64,000 nt of DNA from Gemmatimonadaceae bacterium. GTDB taxonomy: Bacteria; Gemmatimonadota; Gemmatimonadetes; Gemmatimonadales; Gemmatimonadaceae. Every line of letters starts with the position of its first letter. The first letter of the stretch is position 1. The translations under genes and the position numbers were made by a program. The stretch spans positions 1-64,000 of the forward strand of contig JABAQJ010000005.1 of assembly GCA_019186945.1 (NCBI GenBank), in the 5' to 3' direction. The notes under the pieces are model-generated. The model worked only from the letters and a program-made list of their open reading frames with translations, was not told where the DNA came from and did no database searches. Shown one piece after another: positions 7,844-18,657 of this stretch.

Positions 7844-8227
7844 TCAGCCGACCTTCACAATTGCGTCGATTTCCACCAGAACGCCGCGCGGCAAGGCGCT
7901 CACCTGAACGGTAGAACGCGCCGGACGGGCCGTGCCTAACGCTTTGGCATAGGTCTCGTTGACCCTCGGGAAGTCGGCAAGGTCGTGGAGATAAACGGTT
8001 GTCTTGACGACGTCAGACCACGTCGCACCGGCGCCCTCGATGACCGCCTGCAGGTTCGCCAGCACGCGCTCCGTCTGCGCAACGACGTCGCCCTGAACAA
8101 CTTGACCCGTACCTGGATCGATCGCGATCTGTCCAGCTGTGAAAAGGAAACCGTTCGCAAGGATGCCCTGCGAGTACGGTCCGATTGCGGCTGGTGCCCT
8201 GTCGGTCTGAATGCTTTGGACGGACAC
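7844..8227 (-). CDS. ridA: RidA family 2-iminobutanoate/2-iminopropanoate deaminase
   Basis: 127 residues, the standard length. Family signatures are IGPYSQG (about 15-21), FTAGQIAIDP, and the C-terminal RPARSTVQVSALPRGVLVEI with Arg104 in the position of the catalytic Arg that binds the substrate carboxylate. RidA hydrolyses reactive enamines and imines released by PLP enzymes such as threonine dehydratase, protecting other PLP enzymes. It is cytoplasmic and trimeric in characterised members. It lies 42 bases after fhs and about 108 bases before selD, on the same strand. A CGTTAGG heptamer supplies its Leu-Gly at KALGTA. Confidence 0.92.
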   Translation of the reverse strand: MSVQSIQTDRAPAAIGPYSQGILANGFLFTAGQIAIDPGTGQVVQGDVVAQTERVLANLQAVIEGAGATWSDVVKTTVYLHDLADFPRVNETYAKALGTARPARSTVQVSALPRGVLVEIDAIVKVG

Positions 8228-8269
8228 GAGTGACTCCTGTGTTCCAGTGTGCGTATTCGGTAGCTGACG

Positions 8270-9982
8270 TCAGGAGAGCCCGACGATCGAGCCGTCAGGG
8301 CGCACCGCCATGCGCGCGGCAGCCGGCTCCTTCGGCAATCCGGGCATGGTCATGATGTCACCACATTGCGCCACAACGAACCCCGCTCCCGCGGACGGAT
8401 ACACTTCATTGACCGTTATACGAAACCCCGACGGTCGCCCGAACCGCGTGGCATCGTCCGTCAGCGAATACTGGGTCTTAGCCATGCAGACCGGCGTATT
8501 GCCGAGTCCGACGGATTCCATGTAGTCAATGCTGCGCTCTGCCTTTGGTGAGAAATCCGCGCCGTCAGCGCCGTACACTCTACGAGCGATCGTCGCCACC
8601 TTTTCGCGAATCGGGAGCGCCGTATCGTAGATCGGGGCATAGTTCGAGCCGCCAGCGGCCAGCATGGCGAGGACTTCGCGGGCGAGTTCTTCACCGCCCG
8701 CGCCGCCTTTCGCCCATACGTCGGCAAGCGCGACACGTACTCCCAGCTTGCGCGCGGTATCGTTCACCAGCTGCAACTCGGCGTCTGTGTCGCTGGTGAA
8801 GCGGTTGATAGCGACAACGACCGGAACGCCGAACTGTTTGACGTTCTCGATATGGTGTTCGAGGTTTACCAGTCCTTTCGTCAGCGCCGCGATGTTCTCG
8901 GTGACCAGCGATTTCCGGTCTGCGCCGCCATTCAGCTTCAGAGCACGAACTGTCGCGACCAGAACGGCCGCCTCCGGTCGCAGGCCCGCCATCCGGCACT
9001 TGATGTCGAAGAACTTCTCGGCACCGAGATCGGACCCGAAGCCCGCCTCGGTGACGACCACGTCTGCCAGCGCGAGCCCGGCCTTGGTGGCAAGCACCGA
9101 GTTGCAGCCGTGGGCAATATTGCCAAACGGTCCCGCGTGCACGAAGGCAGGCCCACCTTCTAGCGTCTGCACCAGATTCGGCCGGATGGCGTCCTTGAGC
9201 AGCAGCGCCATGGCGCCGGCCGCCTGCAAGTCGCCAGCGCGTACAGGCTTCCGCGAAGCGCCAGCCGTCGCACCGACGATGATTCGCGACAGCCGTTCCT
9301 CGAGATCCTGCCGAGACGACGAGAGCGCGACGATCGCCATGACTTCGCTGGCAGGTATGATAACGAACCGCTCCTCGCGCACGACTCCTTCCGCTGGACC
9401 GCCGAGCCCGATGACGATCTTCCGCAGCGCGCGATCGTTCATATCGATCGTGCGCGGCCAGGTGATGCGTCGCGGGTCGATCCCGAGAACGTTGCCCTGC
9501 TGGAGGTGATTATCGAGCATCGCGCTCAACAGGGCATGCGAGGTCGAGATCGCGTGGAAGTCCCCGGTGAAATGCAGGTTAATATCCTCCATCGGGAGGA
9601 CCTGCGAGTAGCCTCCGCCAGCCGCACCGCCTTTGACGCCGAAGACCGGTCCCAGTGACGGTTCGCGAATGCAGAGCGCGGTTCGAGTTCCCAATCGACG
9701 GAGCGCCTGTGCCAGGCCGACCGAGGCCGTTGTCTTCCCTTCGCCGGCCACAGTCGGGTTTATGGCAGTGACCAGGACCAGACGACCGCGCGGCGGCCGA
9801 GCCGTGATCTCGATGGGAATCTTTGCCTTGTACTTCCCGTAGAAATCAAGGTCATCGGCCGTCAGATCCAACTCGGCGGCCACGTCGACAATCGGGCGGA
9901 GCTTCGCGCCCTGGGCGATCTCGATGTCAGTGGGGACAGTCACGGAATGAGACGAGTCAAGGTTGGAGTCGCGATCGCTCAA
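8270..9982 (-). CDS. fhs: Formate-tetrahydrofolate ligase
   Basis: 570 residues, close to the usual 555-560, with a full match to the family from DFYGKYKAKIPIEI onward. The P-loop PTVAGEGKT (about 76-84) binds ATP. Further signatures are REPSLGPVFGVKGGAAGGGYSQ, EDINLHFTGDFHAI and TDTDAELQLV. The enzyme activates formate to 10-formyl-tetrahydrofolate using ATP, feeding purine and formyl-Met synthesis or the methyl branch of one-carbon metabolism. The short N-terminal addition (MSDRDSNLDSSHS) is variable in the family. It sits 39 bases after tatD and before ridA and selD; the nearby selenium genes would fit a selenium-dependent formate dehydrogenase elsewhere, but none is seen here. Confidence 0.95.
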   Translation of the reverse strand: MSDRDSNLDSSHSVTVPTDIEIAQGAKLRPIVDVAAELDLTADDLDFYGKYKAKIPIEITARPPRGRLVLVTAINPTVAGEGKTTASVGLAQALRRLGTRTALCIREPSLGPVFGVKGGAAGGGYSQVLPMEDINLHFTGDFHAISTSHALLSAMLDNHLQQGNVLGIDPRRITWPRTIDMNDRALRKIVIGLGGPAEGVVREERFVIIPASEVMAIVALSSSRQDLEERLSRIIVGATAGASRKPVRAGDLQAAGAMALLLKDAIRPNLVQTLEGGPAFVHAGPFGNIAHGCNSVLATKAGLALADVVVTEAGFGSDLGAEKFFDIKCRMAGLRPEAAVLVATVRALKLNGGADRKSLVTENIAALTKGLVNLEHHIENVKQFGVPVVVAINRFTSDTDAELQLVNDTARKLGVRVALADVWAKGGAGGEELAREVLAMLAAGGSNYAPIYDTALPIREKVATIARRVYGADGADFSPKAERSIDYMESVGLGNTPVCMAKTQYSLTDDATRFGRPSGFRITVNEVYPSAGAGFVVAQCGDIMTMPGLPKEPAAARMAVRPDGSIVGLS

Positions 9983-10021
9983 CTTGCTGGAACACGTCGC
10001 GACCTGAAAGCGCGCGGGATA

Positions 10022-10813
10022 CTACGCCACCACCCCGGATATCGCTAGGCCGAAAAGACGCGCGGCATTCCTTGCGCACACACTTCCGAGTGCAGCCGCG
10101 TCGGCCTGCCGAATTTCGGCCATCCTGGCGAGCGTCAACAAAACAAGCGCCGGTTCGTTCCGCTTGCCACGGTGCGGAACCGGAGCGAGGTATGGAGCAT
10201 CCGTTTCGACCATCAGACGATCTTCGGGCACGGCTCGGAGCAGTCCCTCGTCCTGCCATTTCCTGAAAGTGATGATTCCGGCGAATGAGAGATACCACCC
10301 GGCATCGAGCGCCGCATGAGCGAGTTCCGGTGGACCGCCAAAGCAGTGCATGACGCCCACGACACCGGATTGTCCTGCTTCACGCACCATCGCAGCCGTG
10401 TCTTCGGCGGCCGCCCGCGAATGCACGACTACCGGACGGGACAGCTGTTGCGCCAGTCGCAGCTGTGCCCCGAATGCGTCGCGCTGGCAATCCCGCGGGG
10501 AGTGGTCATAATGGTAGTCGAGCCCGCACTCGCCGATGGCGATCGCGCCACGCTCCACTTCCACCTGAATGCCCTCCACATCGCGTGCGGCATCGAACCC
10601 TGCAGCGTCATGCGGATGGATTCCAGCGGTGAAGTACACGAATCCTGGATGCCGCACGGCAATCTCACGCGCCCTGGTCGCAGCCGCCAGTGATTCTCCG
10701 ATCGAGATGACCGCACGCACACCGGCATCGCGTGCGCGGGCAATCACCGGGTCGCAATCGACGTCGAATGCCGGATCGGCAAGGTGCGCGTGGCTGTCGA
10801 CAGTGCCTTGCAT
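10022..10813 (-). CDS. tatD: TatD family metal-dependent hydrolase
   Basis: 263 residues from ATG 10813, giving the family start MQGTVDSHAHLADPAF with the metal-binding DSHAHL. Other conserved motifs are TAGIHPHDA, IGECGLDYHYD, RPVVVHSR, VMHCFGG and ETDAPYLAPVPHRGKRNEP. This is a TIM-barrel hydrolase of the TatD DNase family (YcfH group), with 3'-5' exonuclease activity in characterised members. A longer frame to 10921 has no matching N-terminus. It lies 40 bases downstream of secF and 39 bases upstream of fhs, so it is likely part of the secDF-tatD-fhs run. Confidence 0.92.
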   Translation of the reverse strand: MQGTVDSHAHLADPAFDVDCDPVIARARDAGVRAVISIGESLAAATRAREIAVRHPGFVYFTAGIHPHDAAGFDAARDVEGIQVEVERGAIAIGECGLDYHYDHSPRDCQRDAFGAQLRLAQQLSRPVVVHSRAAAEDTAAMVREAGQSGVVGVMHCFGGPPELAHAALDAGWYLSFAGIITFRKWQDEGLLRAVPEDRLMVETDAPYLAPVPHRGKRNEPALVLLTLARMAEIRQADAAALGSVCARNAARLFGLAISGVVA

Positions 10814-10853
10814 GCGATGACGAAAACCGCCACGGGCCGCCGCGGCAGGACTG

Positions 10854-11891
10854 TCAGGCCTTCGACGTGGCCTTGGGCGCTCGAACGGGAGACTTCCTTC
10901 CCGCGGGCGACTCCATCTCAACTTCCGCCGCCGGCTTCGCGCGTGCCGACGCGCTCACGAGCTGCGCTTTCCCCACATCCGAGCGCGGAAAGCGTTGCTC
11001 GATGTACAGCAGCAACGGCGACGCTACGTATATCGACGAGAACGTGGCCACGAAGATGCCGAAAGTCATGACCCACGCGAACGGCCTCAACACCTCTCCG
11101 GCGAACACCAACAGCGCCAGCGTCGCGGCAAGCGTGGTCGTGTGCGTCAGTATGGACCGGGGTAACGTCTCGTTGACCGATCGGTTCAGCAGGTCGTACA
11201 AGGGTTCCTTGCGCGCTTTCTTCAGATTCTCGCGAACGCGATCGAAGATGATGATCGTATCGTTCCCCGAATAGCCAAGCAGCGTCAGGATACCACCAAC
11301 TACCACGAGCGACACTTCGATGTGCGCGATCTTGATGAATGCCAGCGTCACAAGGACGTCGTGCGCGGTGGACAGGACTGCCGCCACGCCAAAACGCCAT
11401 TCGAACCGGAATGCCAGGTATATCAGCGTTACCATCGACGCAAGGAGCATGGCGATCGCCGCGCCACGCCGGAGTTCGCTACCGACTTTCGGTCCGACAG
11501 CCTCAACTCTGATGATCTTGAAGCCGTCGGCGTACTTCGTCCGCAGCGTCGACTCGATCACCTGCGAAACGCCTTCGGCGGCAGAGGCCTGTCGCTCGAT
11601 CTGCGCCTGATCCTGGGCGCGGATGGTGAAGTCCCGGCTGGTACCGAACTCCTGGATCTCGGCGCCATGGATTCCCGCCGCGTCCAGGGTGCTGCGGAGG
11701 TCGGCCACATTCGGGGGCGTAGTGAACTGGACCTGCATGAGCGTCCCGCCCGTGAACTCGATGCTGTAGTTGACCGGTCCCTTGATCAGGTACGATGCAA
11801 GCCCGAGTACCATGAAGGCGATGGTAATGATCGCGGCATGGCGCCACCACTTGATGAAATCGAAGCTGGTATTGTGGAAGATCCGGATCAT
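10854..11891 (-). CDS. secF: Protein translocase subunit SecF
   Basis: 345 residues. SecF signatures: an N-terminal membrane segment (IITIAFMVLGLASYLI), the periplasmic strand YSIEFTGGTLMQVQF, then five membrane segments including GYSGNDTIIIFDRVREN and TLPRSILTHTTTL. A Lys/Ala-rich tail follows. SecF works with SecD to pull proteins through SecYEG using the proton gradient. The ATG at 11891 overlaps the secD stop as TGATG, so translation is coupled. The membrane topology and motif order are complete. Confidence 0.96.
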   Translation of the reverse strand: MIRIFHNTSFDFIKWWRHAAIITIAFMVLGLASYLIKGPVNYSIEFTGGTLMQVQFTTPPNVADLRSTLDAAGIHGAEIQEFGTSRDFTIRAQDQAQIERQASAAEGVSQVIESTLRTKYADGFKIIRVEAVGPKVGSELRRGAAIAMLLASMVTLIYLAFRFEWRFGVAAVLSTAHDVLVTLAFIKIAHIEVSLVVVGGILTLLGYSGNDTIIIFDRVRENLKKARKEPLYDLLNRSVNETLPRSILTHTTTLAATLALLVFAGEVLRPFAWVMTFGIFVATFSSIYVASPLLLYIEQRFPRSDVGKAQLVSASARAKPAAEVEMESPAGRKSPVRAPKATSKA

Positions 11892-13546
11892 CAGATGCTC
11901 AGCGTCTGGACGCTGCGCGCCCGGTTCAACCAAAGAAGGTAGAACGTGCGCACGACGAAGATGGAGGTGAAGAGCGAAGCGACGATACCCGCAATCAGCG
12001 TGACCGCGAAGCCTCGGACCGGCCCAGTCCCGTACTGATAGAGAACGGCGCCAGTCAGGATCGTCGTCAGGCTGGTGTCTACGATGGCAGTCAGCGCGTG
12101 CTTGAAACCCTCGTCGATTGCCGTTCGCACGGTCTTGCCGCGATCCAGTTCCTCACGAATCCGTTCGAAGATCAGGACGTTCGCATCCACCGCGATACCG
12201 ACCGACAGCACCAACCCCGCCAGTCCGGGGAGCGTTACCACCGCCCCGAATCCCGCCAGCACGGCCAGTGTGTACAGGATGTAGAGCGACAGGGCCGCTA
12301 CGGAGAGCACACCGGAGAACCGGTAGTATCCGATCATGATCACAACTACCGCCGTGACCGCCACGATCATTGCCAAGCGTCCCTTGTTGATCGAGTCCTC
12401 ACCGAGCGAGGCACCGATCCGGCGGACCTCGGCAATTTTGAGAGGGACAGGGAGCGAACCAGCGCGGAGCACGAGCGCCAGATCCTGTGCCTCCTGCAAA
12501 TCGCGCCGTCCCATGGTGATCTGCCCGCGCGTTCCGATCGCACCCTGTATCACCGGTGGCCGGCCCATCACCTTGTCATCCAGCACGATCGGCATGTAGT
12601 CATTGATGTGTTTCGCCGTCTCCGTGCGGAAGCGCCTGCCGCCCTCGTTGTTCAACGTGAACTCCACGACGGTCCCCTCGATGGGGTTGTTGTTGGGCTT
12701 CGCATCCTGCAGATACTCGCCCGTGATGATTGGACGTGCATCCAGCACATAGAACGGCCGATAGGGCCGGTCTCCCAGCGAGAGCGTATCGCTTCCCCAC
12801 TTGATGACCTTGCCGGGCGGCAACGCAGCCTGCACCTGCGGCAGCGAAAACCAGTGATCGGCCTTCTGATAGTCGGACTCGGCAACGAAGTACTCGCCAG
12901 GAATCTGACCCTGCTGGACGATCCGGGAGAGCGGACCAGCGCTGGCATTCAACCCCGGTATCGTCGTGCTGTCCTTTTTCGCGCTGTCCGTGGGCGCCTT
13001 GGCCGCGGTATCCTGGCCGAGCAGCCCGGCGATCTGCGCCTGCGAACCGGTCGCTGTAGCAGTACCGCTCACCGCCTCCCCGCCAGCCTCCTTGATCGCC
13101 TGATCGAGGCGCGGAAGAGCCTTTTCCAATGCCTGGGTCTTATCCGTCAGCATGAACTGCAGGAATGCGGACTGCTTCAACACTTTCTCTGCACGATCGG
13201 GGTCATCGACTCCGGGAAGCTCAACAATGATCCGATCGTTCCCAACCTTCTGTATGACTGGCTCCGACACGCCGAACTGATCGATCCGTGTCCGCACGAC
13301 CTTGAGCGCCCGATCCAGGGCATCGCTCTTGTTCACGACCGCCTGCTTCGACTCGTCGATTTCGAGCGCCACGTGCATGCCGCCCTGGAGGTCCAGGCCG
13401 CGCTTGAGTGGCACACGTCGTACAGTGTCATAGGTAACGACGCCGCCCGTTGTGGTTCGTTCGACAGTCGTTCGTGGGAACAGCGCCCAGAGCGACGCAA
13501 CTGCGAGCGCCACAATCAGCCCAATGCGATACTTCAGGTTCGACAT
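11891..13546 (-). CDS. secD: Protein translocase subunit SecD
   Basis: 551 residues. One N-terminal membrane segment ([16 protein letters not shown]), conserved [19 protein letters not shown], the P1 periplasmic head ([20 protein letters not shown]; later [16 protein letters not shown]), then five C-terminal membrane segments with [20 protein letters not shown], which contains the conserved Asp of the proton path. About residues 150-205 form a low-complexity Ala/Thr/Lys-rich insert in the periplasmic region, not needed by the fold. SecD with SecF completes protein export. Coupled to secF by TGATG. Confidence 0.96.
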   Translation of the reverse strand: MSNLKYRIGLIVALAVASLWALFPRTTVERTTTGGVVTYDTVRRVPLKRGLDLQGGMHVALEIDESKQAVVNKSDALDRALKVVRTRIDQFGVSEPVIQKVGNDRIIVELPGVDDPDRAEKVLKQSAFLQFMLTDKTQALEKALPRLDQAIKEAGGEAVSGTATATGSQAQIAGLLGQDTAAKAPTDSAKKDSTTIPGLNASAGPLSRIVQQGQIPGEYFVAESDYQKADHWFSLPQVQAALPPGKVIKWGSDTLSLGDRPYRPFYVLDARPIITGEYLQDAKPNNNPIEGTVVEFTLNNEGGRRFRTETAKHINDYMPIVLDDKVMGRPPVIQGAIGTRGQITMGRRDLQEAQDLALVLRAGSLPVPLKIAEVRRIGASLGEDSINKGRLAMIVAVTAVVVIMIGYYRFSGVLSVAALSLYILYTLAVLAGFGAVVTLPGLAGLVLSVGIAVDANVLIFERIREELDRGKTVRTAIDEGFKHALTAIVDTSLTTILTGAVLYQYGTGPVRGFAVTLIAGIVASLFTSIFVVRTFYLLWLNRARSVQTLSI

Positions 13547-13631
13547 GCGACAACCATAAGAAGATGTGTTCCCGGGAAGCTATGAACGTTAGAACTCGGC
13601 TGGTGACGAGTCAACGGAACGAGGGCCAGGT

Positions 13632-14564
13632 TCAAGTATTCGCGGCCAGTACGATCTGTGCCTCGGTGGCGTCCTTCCGAAGCTGTCGTACCAGTTCGTC
13701 TGGACCGGCGAAGCGGATGGTGTCGCGCAACCGATGGACGAAGTCCAGCCGGACCCGGGCGTCGTACAAGTCTCCTGGAGAACCAAAGAGGTTCACCTCC
13801 ATCAAAACGTTTGTCTCTCCGAAGGTCGGCCGAGATCCCAGGTTCAGCATTCCGTCGAACGGGCCCTTCGGCGTTTGGACGCGCACGGCGTAAACCCCTT
13901 GCGGCGGAAGTAGTTTCCGAGGCGGTGGAAGTGGAATGTTGATTGTTGGGAACCCCAGGAGTCTTCCGCGCTTGCTTCCATGGGTGACGCGCCCGCCGAC
14001 GGAGTAAGCGCGACCCAACGCAGTTCGCGCGCGCTCCAGGTCGCCGCCGGCAATTGCTCGCCTGATCGCCGTTGAAGAAATCGGCTGACCCCCGGCTACG
14101 GTGACTGGTGGAACCACATCGACGCCAAAGCCGCGCACGCGCCCGAGTGCGCGAATCGTGTTGGCGTTGCCTCCGCGGTTTCGGCCAAAGCCGTGGTCGT
14201 GGCCCATCAGCAGATCGTGCATGCGGAACCGGCCGATGAGAACCTGGTCGACGAACTCGGGGGCCTCCAGGTTGGCAAGGGCGCGCGTAAACGGCACGAT
14301 GGCGACGTAGTCGACGCCGCTCTCGGCCAGCACTTCGAGCTTCTCATCGCCTACCGTCAATAGCAGAGGCGCGGCAGCGGGGTTCACGACTTCCAGCGGG
14401 TGCGGATCGAATGTGACGAGCAGCGACGGAACCCCGAGCGATCGCGCCCGCTGGACGAGGCGAGCGAACACGATCTGATGCCCGCTATGGACCCCATCGA
14501 ACGACCCGATCGTAACGGCGGTTCTCGCGACGTCGGGAGGGAGCCCGCTCGGACTGTCAGGCAC
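13632..14564 (-). CDS. ribF: Bifunctional riboflavin kinase / FAD synthetase
   Basis: 310 residues. The N-terminal FAD synthetase domain has TIGSFDGVHSGHQ (nucleotidyl transferase HxGH-like) and PFTRALANLEAPEFV. The C-terminal flavokinase domain has ITHGSKRGR-type VTHGSKRGRLLGFPTINI and GMLNLGSRPTFGE. Together these turn riboflavin into FMN and FAD. GTG at 14564 is chosen because it overlaps the truB stop by eight bases and gives a normal N-terminus; an ATG at 14597 would overlap truB by 41 bases. It is the last gene of the rimP-nusA-infB-truB operon, the usual place for ribF. Confidence 0.93.
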   Translation of the reverse strand: MPDSPSGLPPDVARTAVTIGSFDGVHSGHQIVFARLVQRARSLGVPSLLVTFDPHPLEVVNPAAAPLLLTVGDEKLEVLAESGVDYVAIVPFTRALANLEAPEFVDQVLIGRFRMHDLLMGHDHGFGRNRGGNANTIRALGRVRGFGVDVVPPVTVAGGQPISSTAIRRAIAGGDLERARTALGRAYSVGGRVTHGSKRGRLLGFPTINIPLPPPRKLLPPQGVYAVRVQTPKGPFDGMLNLGSRPTFGETNVLMEVNLFGSPGDLYDARVRLDFVHRLRDTIRFAGPDELVRQLRKDATEAQIVLAANT

Positions 14565-15414
14565 CGACGAGCACCACGCGTGGGCGCCATGCGCCATTCT
14601 CGCACTCCGCTACGGCAACCAGTGTGCCTTCGTTCCCGATAAGCGCGGCACGCGACGCTGTTATGGTTGCCGCAACCGTGCGCCCGTGAGAGGCCTCCAC
14701 CGTGGCGCGCTCCGTCAGCTGCTCCACCGGGAGATCGCTCACGACGTCCCGGAGGGGGCACAGGTTGAAGTCTCCCGCACGCACGGCGTCGAGGGTAACC
14801 GCGTTCGCCACATCGAACGCACCGGCGCGAGTGCGACGAAGGGCAGCGAGGTGCGCTGCCGATCCGGTCAGCCGGCCCAGGTCACGCGCGAGTGCTCGCA
14901 CGTATGTGCCGCCCGCGCACACGATCGAAACACGGAGGACTCCGTTGGTCAGCGCGCCTACGCACCACTCGTGGACTCGAACCGTTACCGGATGCAACTG
15001 GACGGCGACCCCGCGACGCGCCATTGAGTAGGCGCGCTTTCCGGCAACATGCTTTGCCGAGTACACGGGAGGGATCTGCTGGATCTCGCCCGTCAGTCTG
15101 GCAATCGCATCCGGGATGGATGCCGCCCGCGGGAGTTCCGCCTCGCATCTCGTGTCTCCAGTGGCGTCATCCGTGGTGGTCTCACGACCGAAGGCGACGA
15201 GTGCGTCGTAGGTCTTGGGTTCGCTCGATACGAAGCGGGCCAGGCGCGTTCCCCGACCGACCAGCATCAACAACAAGCCGGTGGCGAAGGGATCGAGCGT
15301 GCCAGTGTGGCCCACGCGTGCCTGTCCCGTTGCTCGTCGAACGACAGACACCGCATCGTGGGAGGTAATGCCCGCAGGCTTATCGACGAGCAGGAACCCG
15401 TCAGTCGAAGTCAC
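14557..15414 (-). CDS. truB: tRNA pseudouridine(55) synthase TruB
   Basis: 285 residues from GTG 15414, giving MTSTDGFLLVDKPAGITSHDAV, the normal family start. The catalytic Asp lies in GHTGTLDPFATGLLL. YSAKHVAGKRAYSMARRG and GGTYVRALARDLG are also diagnostic. TruB makes pseudouridine 55 in the T loop of tRNA. The GTG start lies within the last codons of rbfA (overlap 14 bases). A longer frame with an ATG further upstream runs antiparallel to nothing useful and is not supported. The C-terminal about 60 residues (from SDLPVEQLTERATV) look like a PUA-like domain. Confidence 0.94.
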   Translation of the reverse strand: MTSTDGFLLVDKPAGITSHDAVSVVRRATGQARVGHTGTLDPFATGLLLMLVGRGTRLARFVSSEPKTYDALVAFGRETTTDDATGDTRCEAELPRAASIPDAIARLTGEIQQIPPVYSAKHVAGKRAYSMARRGVAVQLHPVTVRVHEWCVGALTNGVLRVSIVCAGGTYVRALARDLGRLTGSAAHLAALRRTRAGAFDVANAVTLDAVRAGDFNLCPLRDVVSDLPVEQLTERATVEASHGRTVAATITASRAALIGNEGTLVAVAECENGAWRPRVVLVGA

Positions 15415-15787
15415 CGTCGTCCGGTTCGACAGGCTTGCCGTCCCGCACCTGGGCGAGCAGCGATTCGATGCGCGCCGCGTTGGCGACCGTCGGGTCGACA
15501 CGGAAATCGATCTCGGGTGCGAGCCGAAGACGGAGTGCACGCCCAACACGCGAGCGGAGGTGCGAGGCAACGGACTCCAGCCCCGCCACCGTCGACGCAC
15601 GTTCCTCGTCCGTTCCCATGACGCTGACGTAAACATGAGCATGACGCAGGTCTCGCGTCACGTCCACACCAGTTACGGTGATCAGTCCGCGAAGGCGTGG
15701 GTCTTTCGCCCCCTCGGCGAGGAACGTTGCCACCTCGACTCGTATAGCTTCGGCCACCCGATCCGGGCGGCGTGTCTCGTTCGTCAT
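15401..15787 (-). CDS. rbfA: Ribosome-binding factor A
   Basis: 128 residues. Family signatures: RRPDRVAEAIRVEVATFL at the N-terminus, the core DPRLRGLITVTGVDVTRDLRHAHVYVSV, and PEIDFRVDPTVANAARIESLL at the C-terminal end of the KH-like domain. RbfA binds the 30S subunit and assists 16S rRNA 5' maturation, especially in the cold. It stands between infB and truB in the classic order, with 87 bases separating it from infB. Confidence 0.95.
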   Translation of the reverse strand: MTNETRRPDRVAEAIRVEVATFLAEGAKDPRLRGLITVTGVDVTRDLRHAHVYVSVMGTDEERASTVAGLESVASHLRSRVGRALRLRLAPEIDFRVDPTVANAARIESLLAQVRDGKPVEPDDGDFD

Positions 15788-15874
15788 CTGCAGCTCCTGC
15801 TGATCGGGCCGATCGCCCTGTGCGCCACGACATCCATCGTGCGCTCGCGAACGGACCGTCCTCCGATCAAGTCG

Positions 15875-18631
15875 TTAGGACGCCGCTCCCTCGCTCTGCA
15901 AGGTCCGCGCGACCTGTTCCTTGCGGTAGCACTCGATGACGTCACCGACCTTGATATCGTTGAAGTTCTCGATCCCGATCCCGCATTCGTACCCTTCCTT
16001 CACCTCACGCACGTCATCCTTGAATCGACGCAGCGAAGCAATCGATCCATCGTATACCTCGCTGCCGTCCCGGACCACGCGAACGCGTCCCTGGCGATTG
16101 ATCGTGCCGCTTCGCACCATGCATCCCGCTATCGAACCCACTCTGGACACCTTGAACACCTCGCGGACCTCCGCTTCGCCAAGGACCAGTTCGCGTTCTT
16201 CCGGCCGCAGTAGTCCCTCGAGCCACGATCGCACGTCATTGACGGCATCGTAGATCACGCGATAGAGCTTGATGTCCACGCCTTCCCGTTCCGCGGCATT
16301 CCGGGCGTTGTTGTCCGGGCGTACATGGAATCCGATGATGATCGCCCCCGATGCCCGGGCGAGCAGGATGTCCGACTCGGTAATCGCCCCAACGCCGCGA
16401 TGCACGACATCGACCTGCACCTCGGCGTTCGACAGTTGCGACAGGGCGTCGGCCAGCGCCTCAGCCGGACCTCCCTGGTCCGCCTTGATGACGACGTGCA
16501 ACGTCCGCTTCTGTCCTGCAGCTGCCTGCGACATGAAGTCTTCGAGCGTAACGGCCCCCTTGCTCGTACGGCGGCTTTTCGCCTCGCGGTCGAGCCGTTC
16601 CCGGCGCTGCGCGATTTCTCGCGCCTGCGTGGCGTCCTCGACGACGAGGAACTGATCGCCAGCCATCGGCACGCCCGCCAGCCCCAACACCTGCACGGGA
16701 ATCGCCGGTCCGGCTTCCTTCACCTGTTTACCCCGTTCGTCCAGCAGCGCGCGAACGCGTCCCGAGTACAGACCGCAGATGAAATCGTCACCAATCCGCA
16801 GCGTGCCACCCTGCACGAGAATGGTGGCCACCGGTCCCTTTCCCGGATCCAGCTGCGCCTCGATGACGGACCCGGTCGCCTTCTTCGATGGATTGGCCCT
16901 GAGGTCGAGCACTTCTGCCTGCAACAGGATCTGGTCAAGCAGGTCGGTGACGTGCGTTCCCTTCTTGGCCGAGAGCGAGGTCGACAGCGTCTGACCGCCG
17001 AAGTTCTCCAGCACGACACCGTGCTGGAGCAGATCCTGCATCACGCGCTGCGGATTGGCATCGGGAAGATCCGCCTTGTTGATGGCTACGATCAGCGGCA
17101 CGCCCGCGTTCCGGGCGTGCGAGATGGCCTCGATCGTCTGCGGCATGACCGAATCGTTCGCCGCCACGACGAGGACGACGATGTCCGTCACCTGCGCGCC
17201 ACGGGCGCGCATTGCCGTGAACGCCTCGTGTCCGGGAGTATCCAGAAACGTGATTTCCTTCTTGTTCGGCAACGTCACATGGTACGCGCCGATATGCTGC
17301 GTGATACCTCCCGCCTCGCCAGCCACAACGTTGGCCTTGCGGATGTAGTCGAGCAGCGACGTCTTCCCATGGTCGACGTGGCCCATGATCGTGACCACAG
17401 GGGGGCGTGGGCGCAGATCCTCGGCAACATCGGCAGCCGCAACTTCGCCCAGTTCCGCCGCGTACTCCTGTTCCTTGACCGCCTGGAAGCCGAACTCACC
17501 GGCGATCAGTTCGATTTGGTCGAAGTCCAGCCGCTGGTTGATGGTCACCATCAACCCCAGGTTCTTGAACGCAAAACCGACGATCTGAGTGGCGGGAATC
17601 TTCAGAATCGCCGCCAGTTCAGCCACGGTGATGAACTCATTGACGCGGACCGTCTTCTTTTCGCGCTCGGCTTCCTCCCGGCGCATCGCCTCCATCTCTT
17701 CGCGACCGTCGTCCATCCGCCGACCGGTACGGCGGACAGGCCCGCTGCGCATCGCTCCCATCACGCGCGAGATATTCGCGTTCACTTCTTCCCTGTCGAC
17801 GGCTCCTCGCTTCCCCTTCTTGCGGCGCGATTGAGGCGACGGCTGCTGCGGCGCACCACCGCTGGCCGCCGGCTTGCGATCGTCACGGCGCGCCGGAAGG
17901 CCAACGCCACCACTGGGCGTCGCCGATGCCACCGGCCTCGGCGGGAAGTACTGTGCCGAACTGCCGACTGGCTTGGGGCGCGGCGCGCCGGGCACGACGG
18001 GTCGTGGACGCGGACGATCCGTACCGCCCGCGGGCGGTGCAGTGCGTGGCGACGGACCGGCCGAAAAGGTCTCCGTCACCTCCGGTGGAGCTGGCGCCTC
18101 TGTCTTCCGCACTACCTGGACGGGCGGCAGCGGCTCGACCTCTGGAGTCTTCGCCTCGACAGGCTCAACCCGTTCTTCGGCGACGGCGATCGCCGGCGGT
18201 TCTTCGGGAACGACGTCGACCGTCGCGACTTCAGGGCCAGGTTCCGGCACGGGGGACTGCACAGCGTCATCGAGGATCTCTGCCACTTCCACGACCGGAT
18301 CGGCGGGCCGGCGGCGACGACGGACGCCCACACCGGACGCCGAGACTGCTGGCGTACCGCCTGATGCAACCACCGGCTCGGGCGCAGAAGTGGATCCTTC
18401 GCTCGCCGCAGGCGCGCTCGTCCGGCGGCGACGTGGCGAGGCCGCGACCGGCTTCTCCTGGCGAGCACGCTTCTCACGCTCCCATCGTGCGCGGACTCGC
18501 GCCACGTGTTCGTCCGTGAGCACGGTCACGTGGCTGCGCACGGGCACGTCCATCTGCCGCAGCAGACCGATGACCTCGTCCGCGGTAATCCCGAACTCGC
18601 GAGCCATGTCGTTAACGCGAAGCTTGCTCAA
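15875..18631 (-). CDS. infB: Translation initiation factor IF-2
   Basis: 918 residues. The N-terminal IF2N domain ([21 protein letters not shown]) is followed by a long Pro/Ala/Val-rich disordered linker (about 60-270), a second IF2N-like domain ([14 protein letters not shown], about 325), and then the G domain with [12 protein letters not shown] (G1), DTPGHEAF (G3) and NKADLP (G4), and domains II, III and IV. IF-2 delivers fMet-tRNA to the 30S subunit in a GTP-dependent way. The stop codon lies on a heptamer in the opposite orientation to all the others in the window. Upstream is ylxQ, 26 bases away. Confidence 0.97.
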   Translation of the reverse strand: MSKLRVNDMAREFGITADEVIGLLRQMDVPVRSHVTVLTDEHVARVRARWEREKRARQEKPVAASPRRRRTSAPAASEGSTSAPEPVVASGGTPAVSASGVGVRRRRRPADPVVEVAEILDDAVQSPVPEPGPEVATVDVVPEEPPAIAVAEERVEPVEAKTPEVEPLPPVQVVRKTEAPAPPEVTETFSAGPSPRTAPPAGGTDRPRPRPVVPGAPRPKPVGSSAQYFPPRPVASATPSGGVGLPARRDDRKPAASGGAPQQPSPQSRRKKGKRGAVDREEVNANISRVMGAMRSGPVRRTGRRMDDGREEMEAMRREEAEREKKTVRVNEFITVAELAAILKIPATQIVGFAFKNLGLMVTINQRLDFDQIELIAGEFGFQAVKEQEYAAELGEVAAADVAEDLRPRPPVVTIMGHVDHGKTSLLDYIRKANVVAGEAGGITQHIGAYHVTLPNKKEITFLDTPGHEAFTAMRARGAQVTDIVVLVVAANDSVMPQTIEAISHARNAGVPLIVAINKADLPDANPQRVMQDLLQHGVVLENFGGQTLSTSLSAKKGTHVTDLLDQILLQAEVLDLRANPSKKATGSVIEAQLDPGKGPVATILVQGGTLRIGDDFICGLYSGRVRALLDERGKQVKEAGPAIPVQVLGLAGVPMAGDQFLVVEDATQAREIAQRRERLDREAKSRRTSKGAVTLEDFMSQAAAGQKRTLHVVIKADQGGPAEALADALSQLSNAEVQVDVVHRGVGAITESDILLARASGAIIIGFHVRPDNNARNAAEREGVDIKLYRVIYDAVNDVRSWLEGLLRPEERELVLGEAEVREVFKVSRVGSIAGCMVRSGTINRQGRVRVVRDGSEVYDGSIASLRRFKDDVREVKEGYECGIGIENFNDIKVGDVIECYRKEQVARTLQSEGAAS

Positions 18632-18657
18632 ACGATCCTCCTAGCCGTCCCACCGTT

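Noticed and set aside
16325..18364. A 679-codon open frame on the plus strand across infB
   Set aside because: It is antisense to a complete IF-2 coding sequence; long antisense frames arise in GC-rich DNA, and it has no recognisable domain, ribosome-binding site or homologous family.
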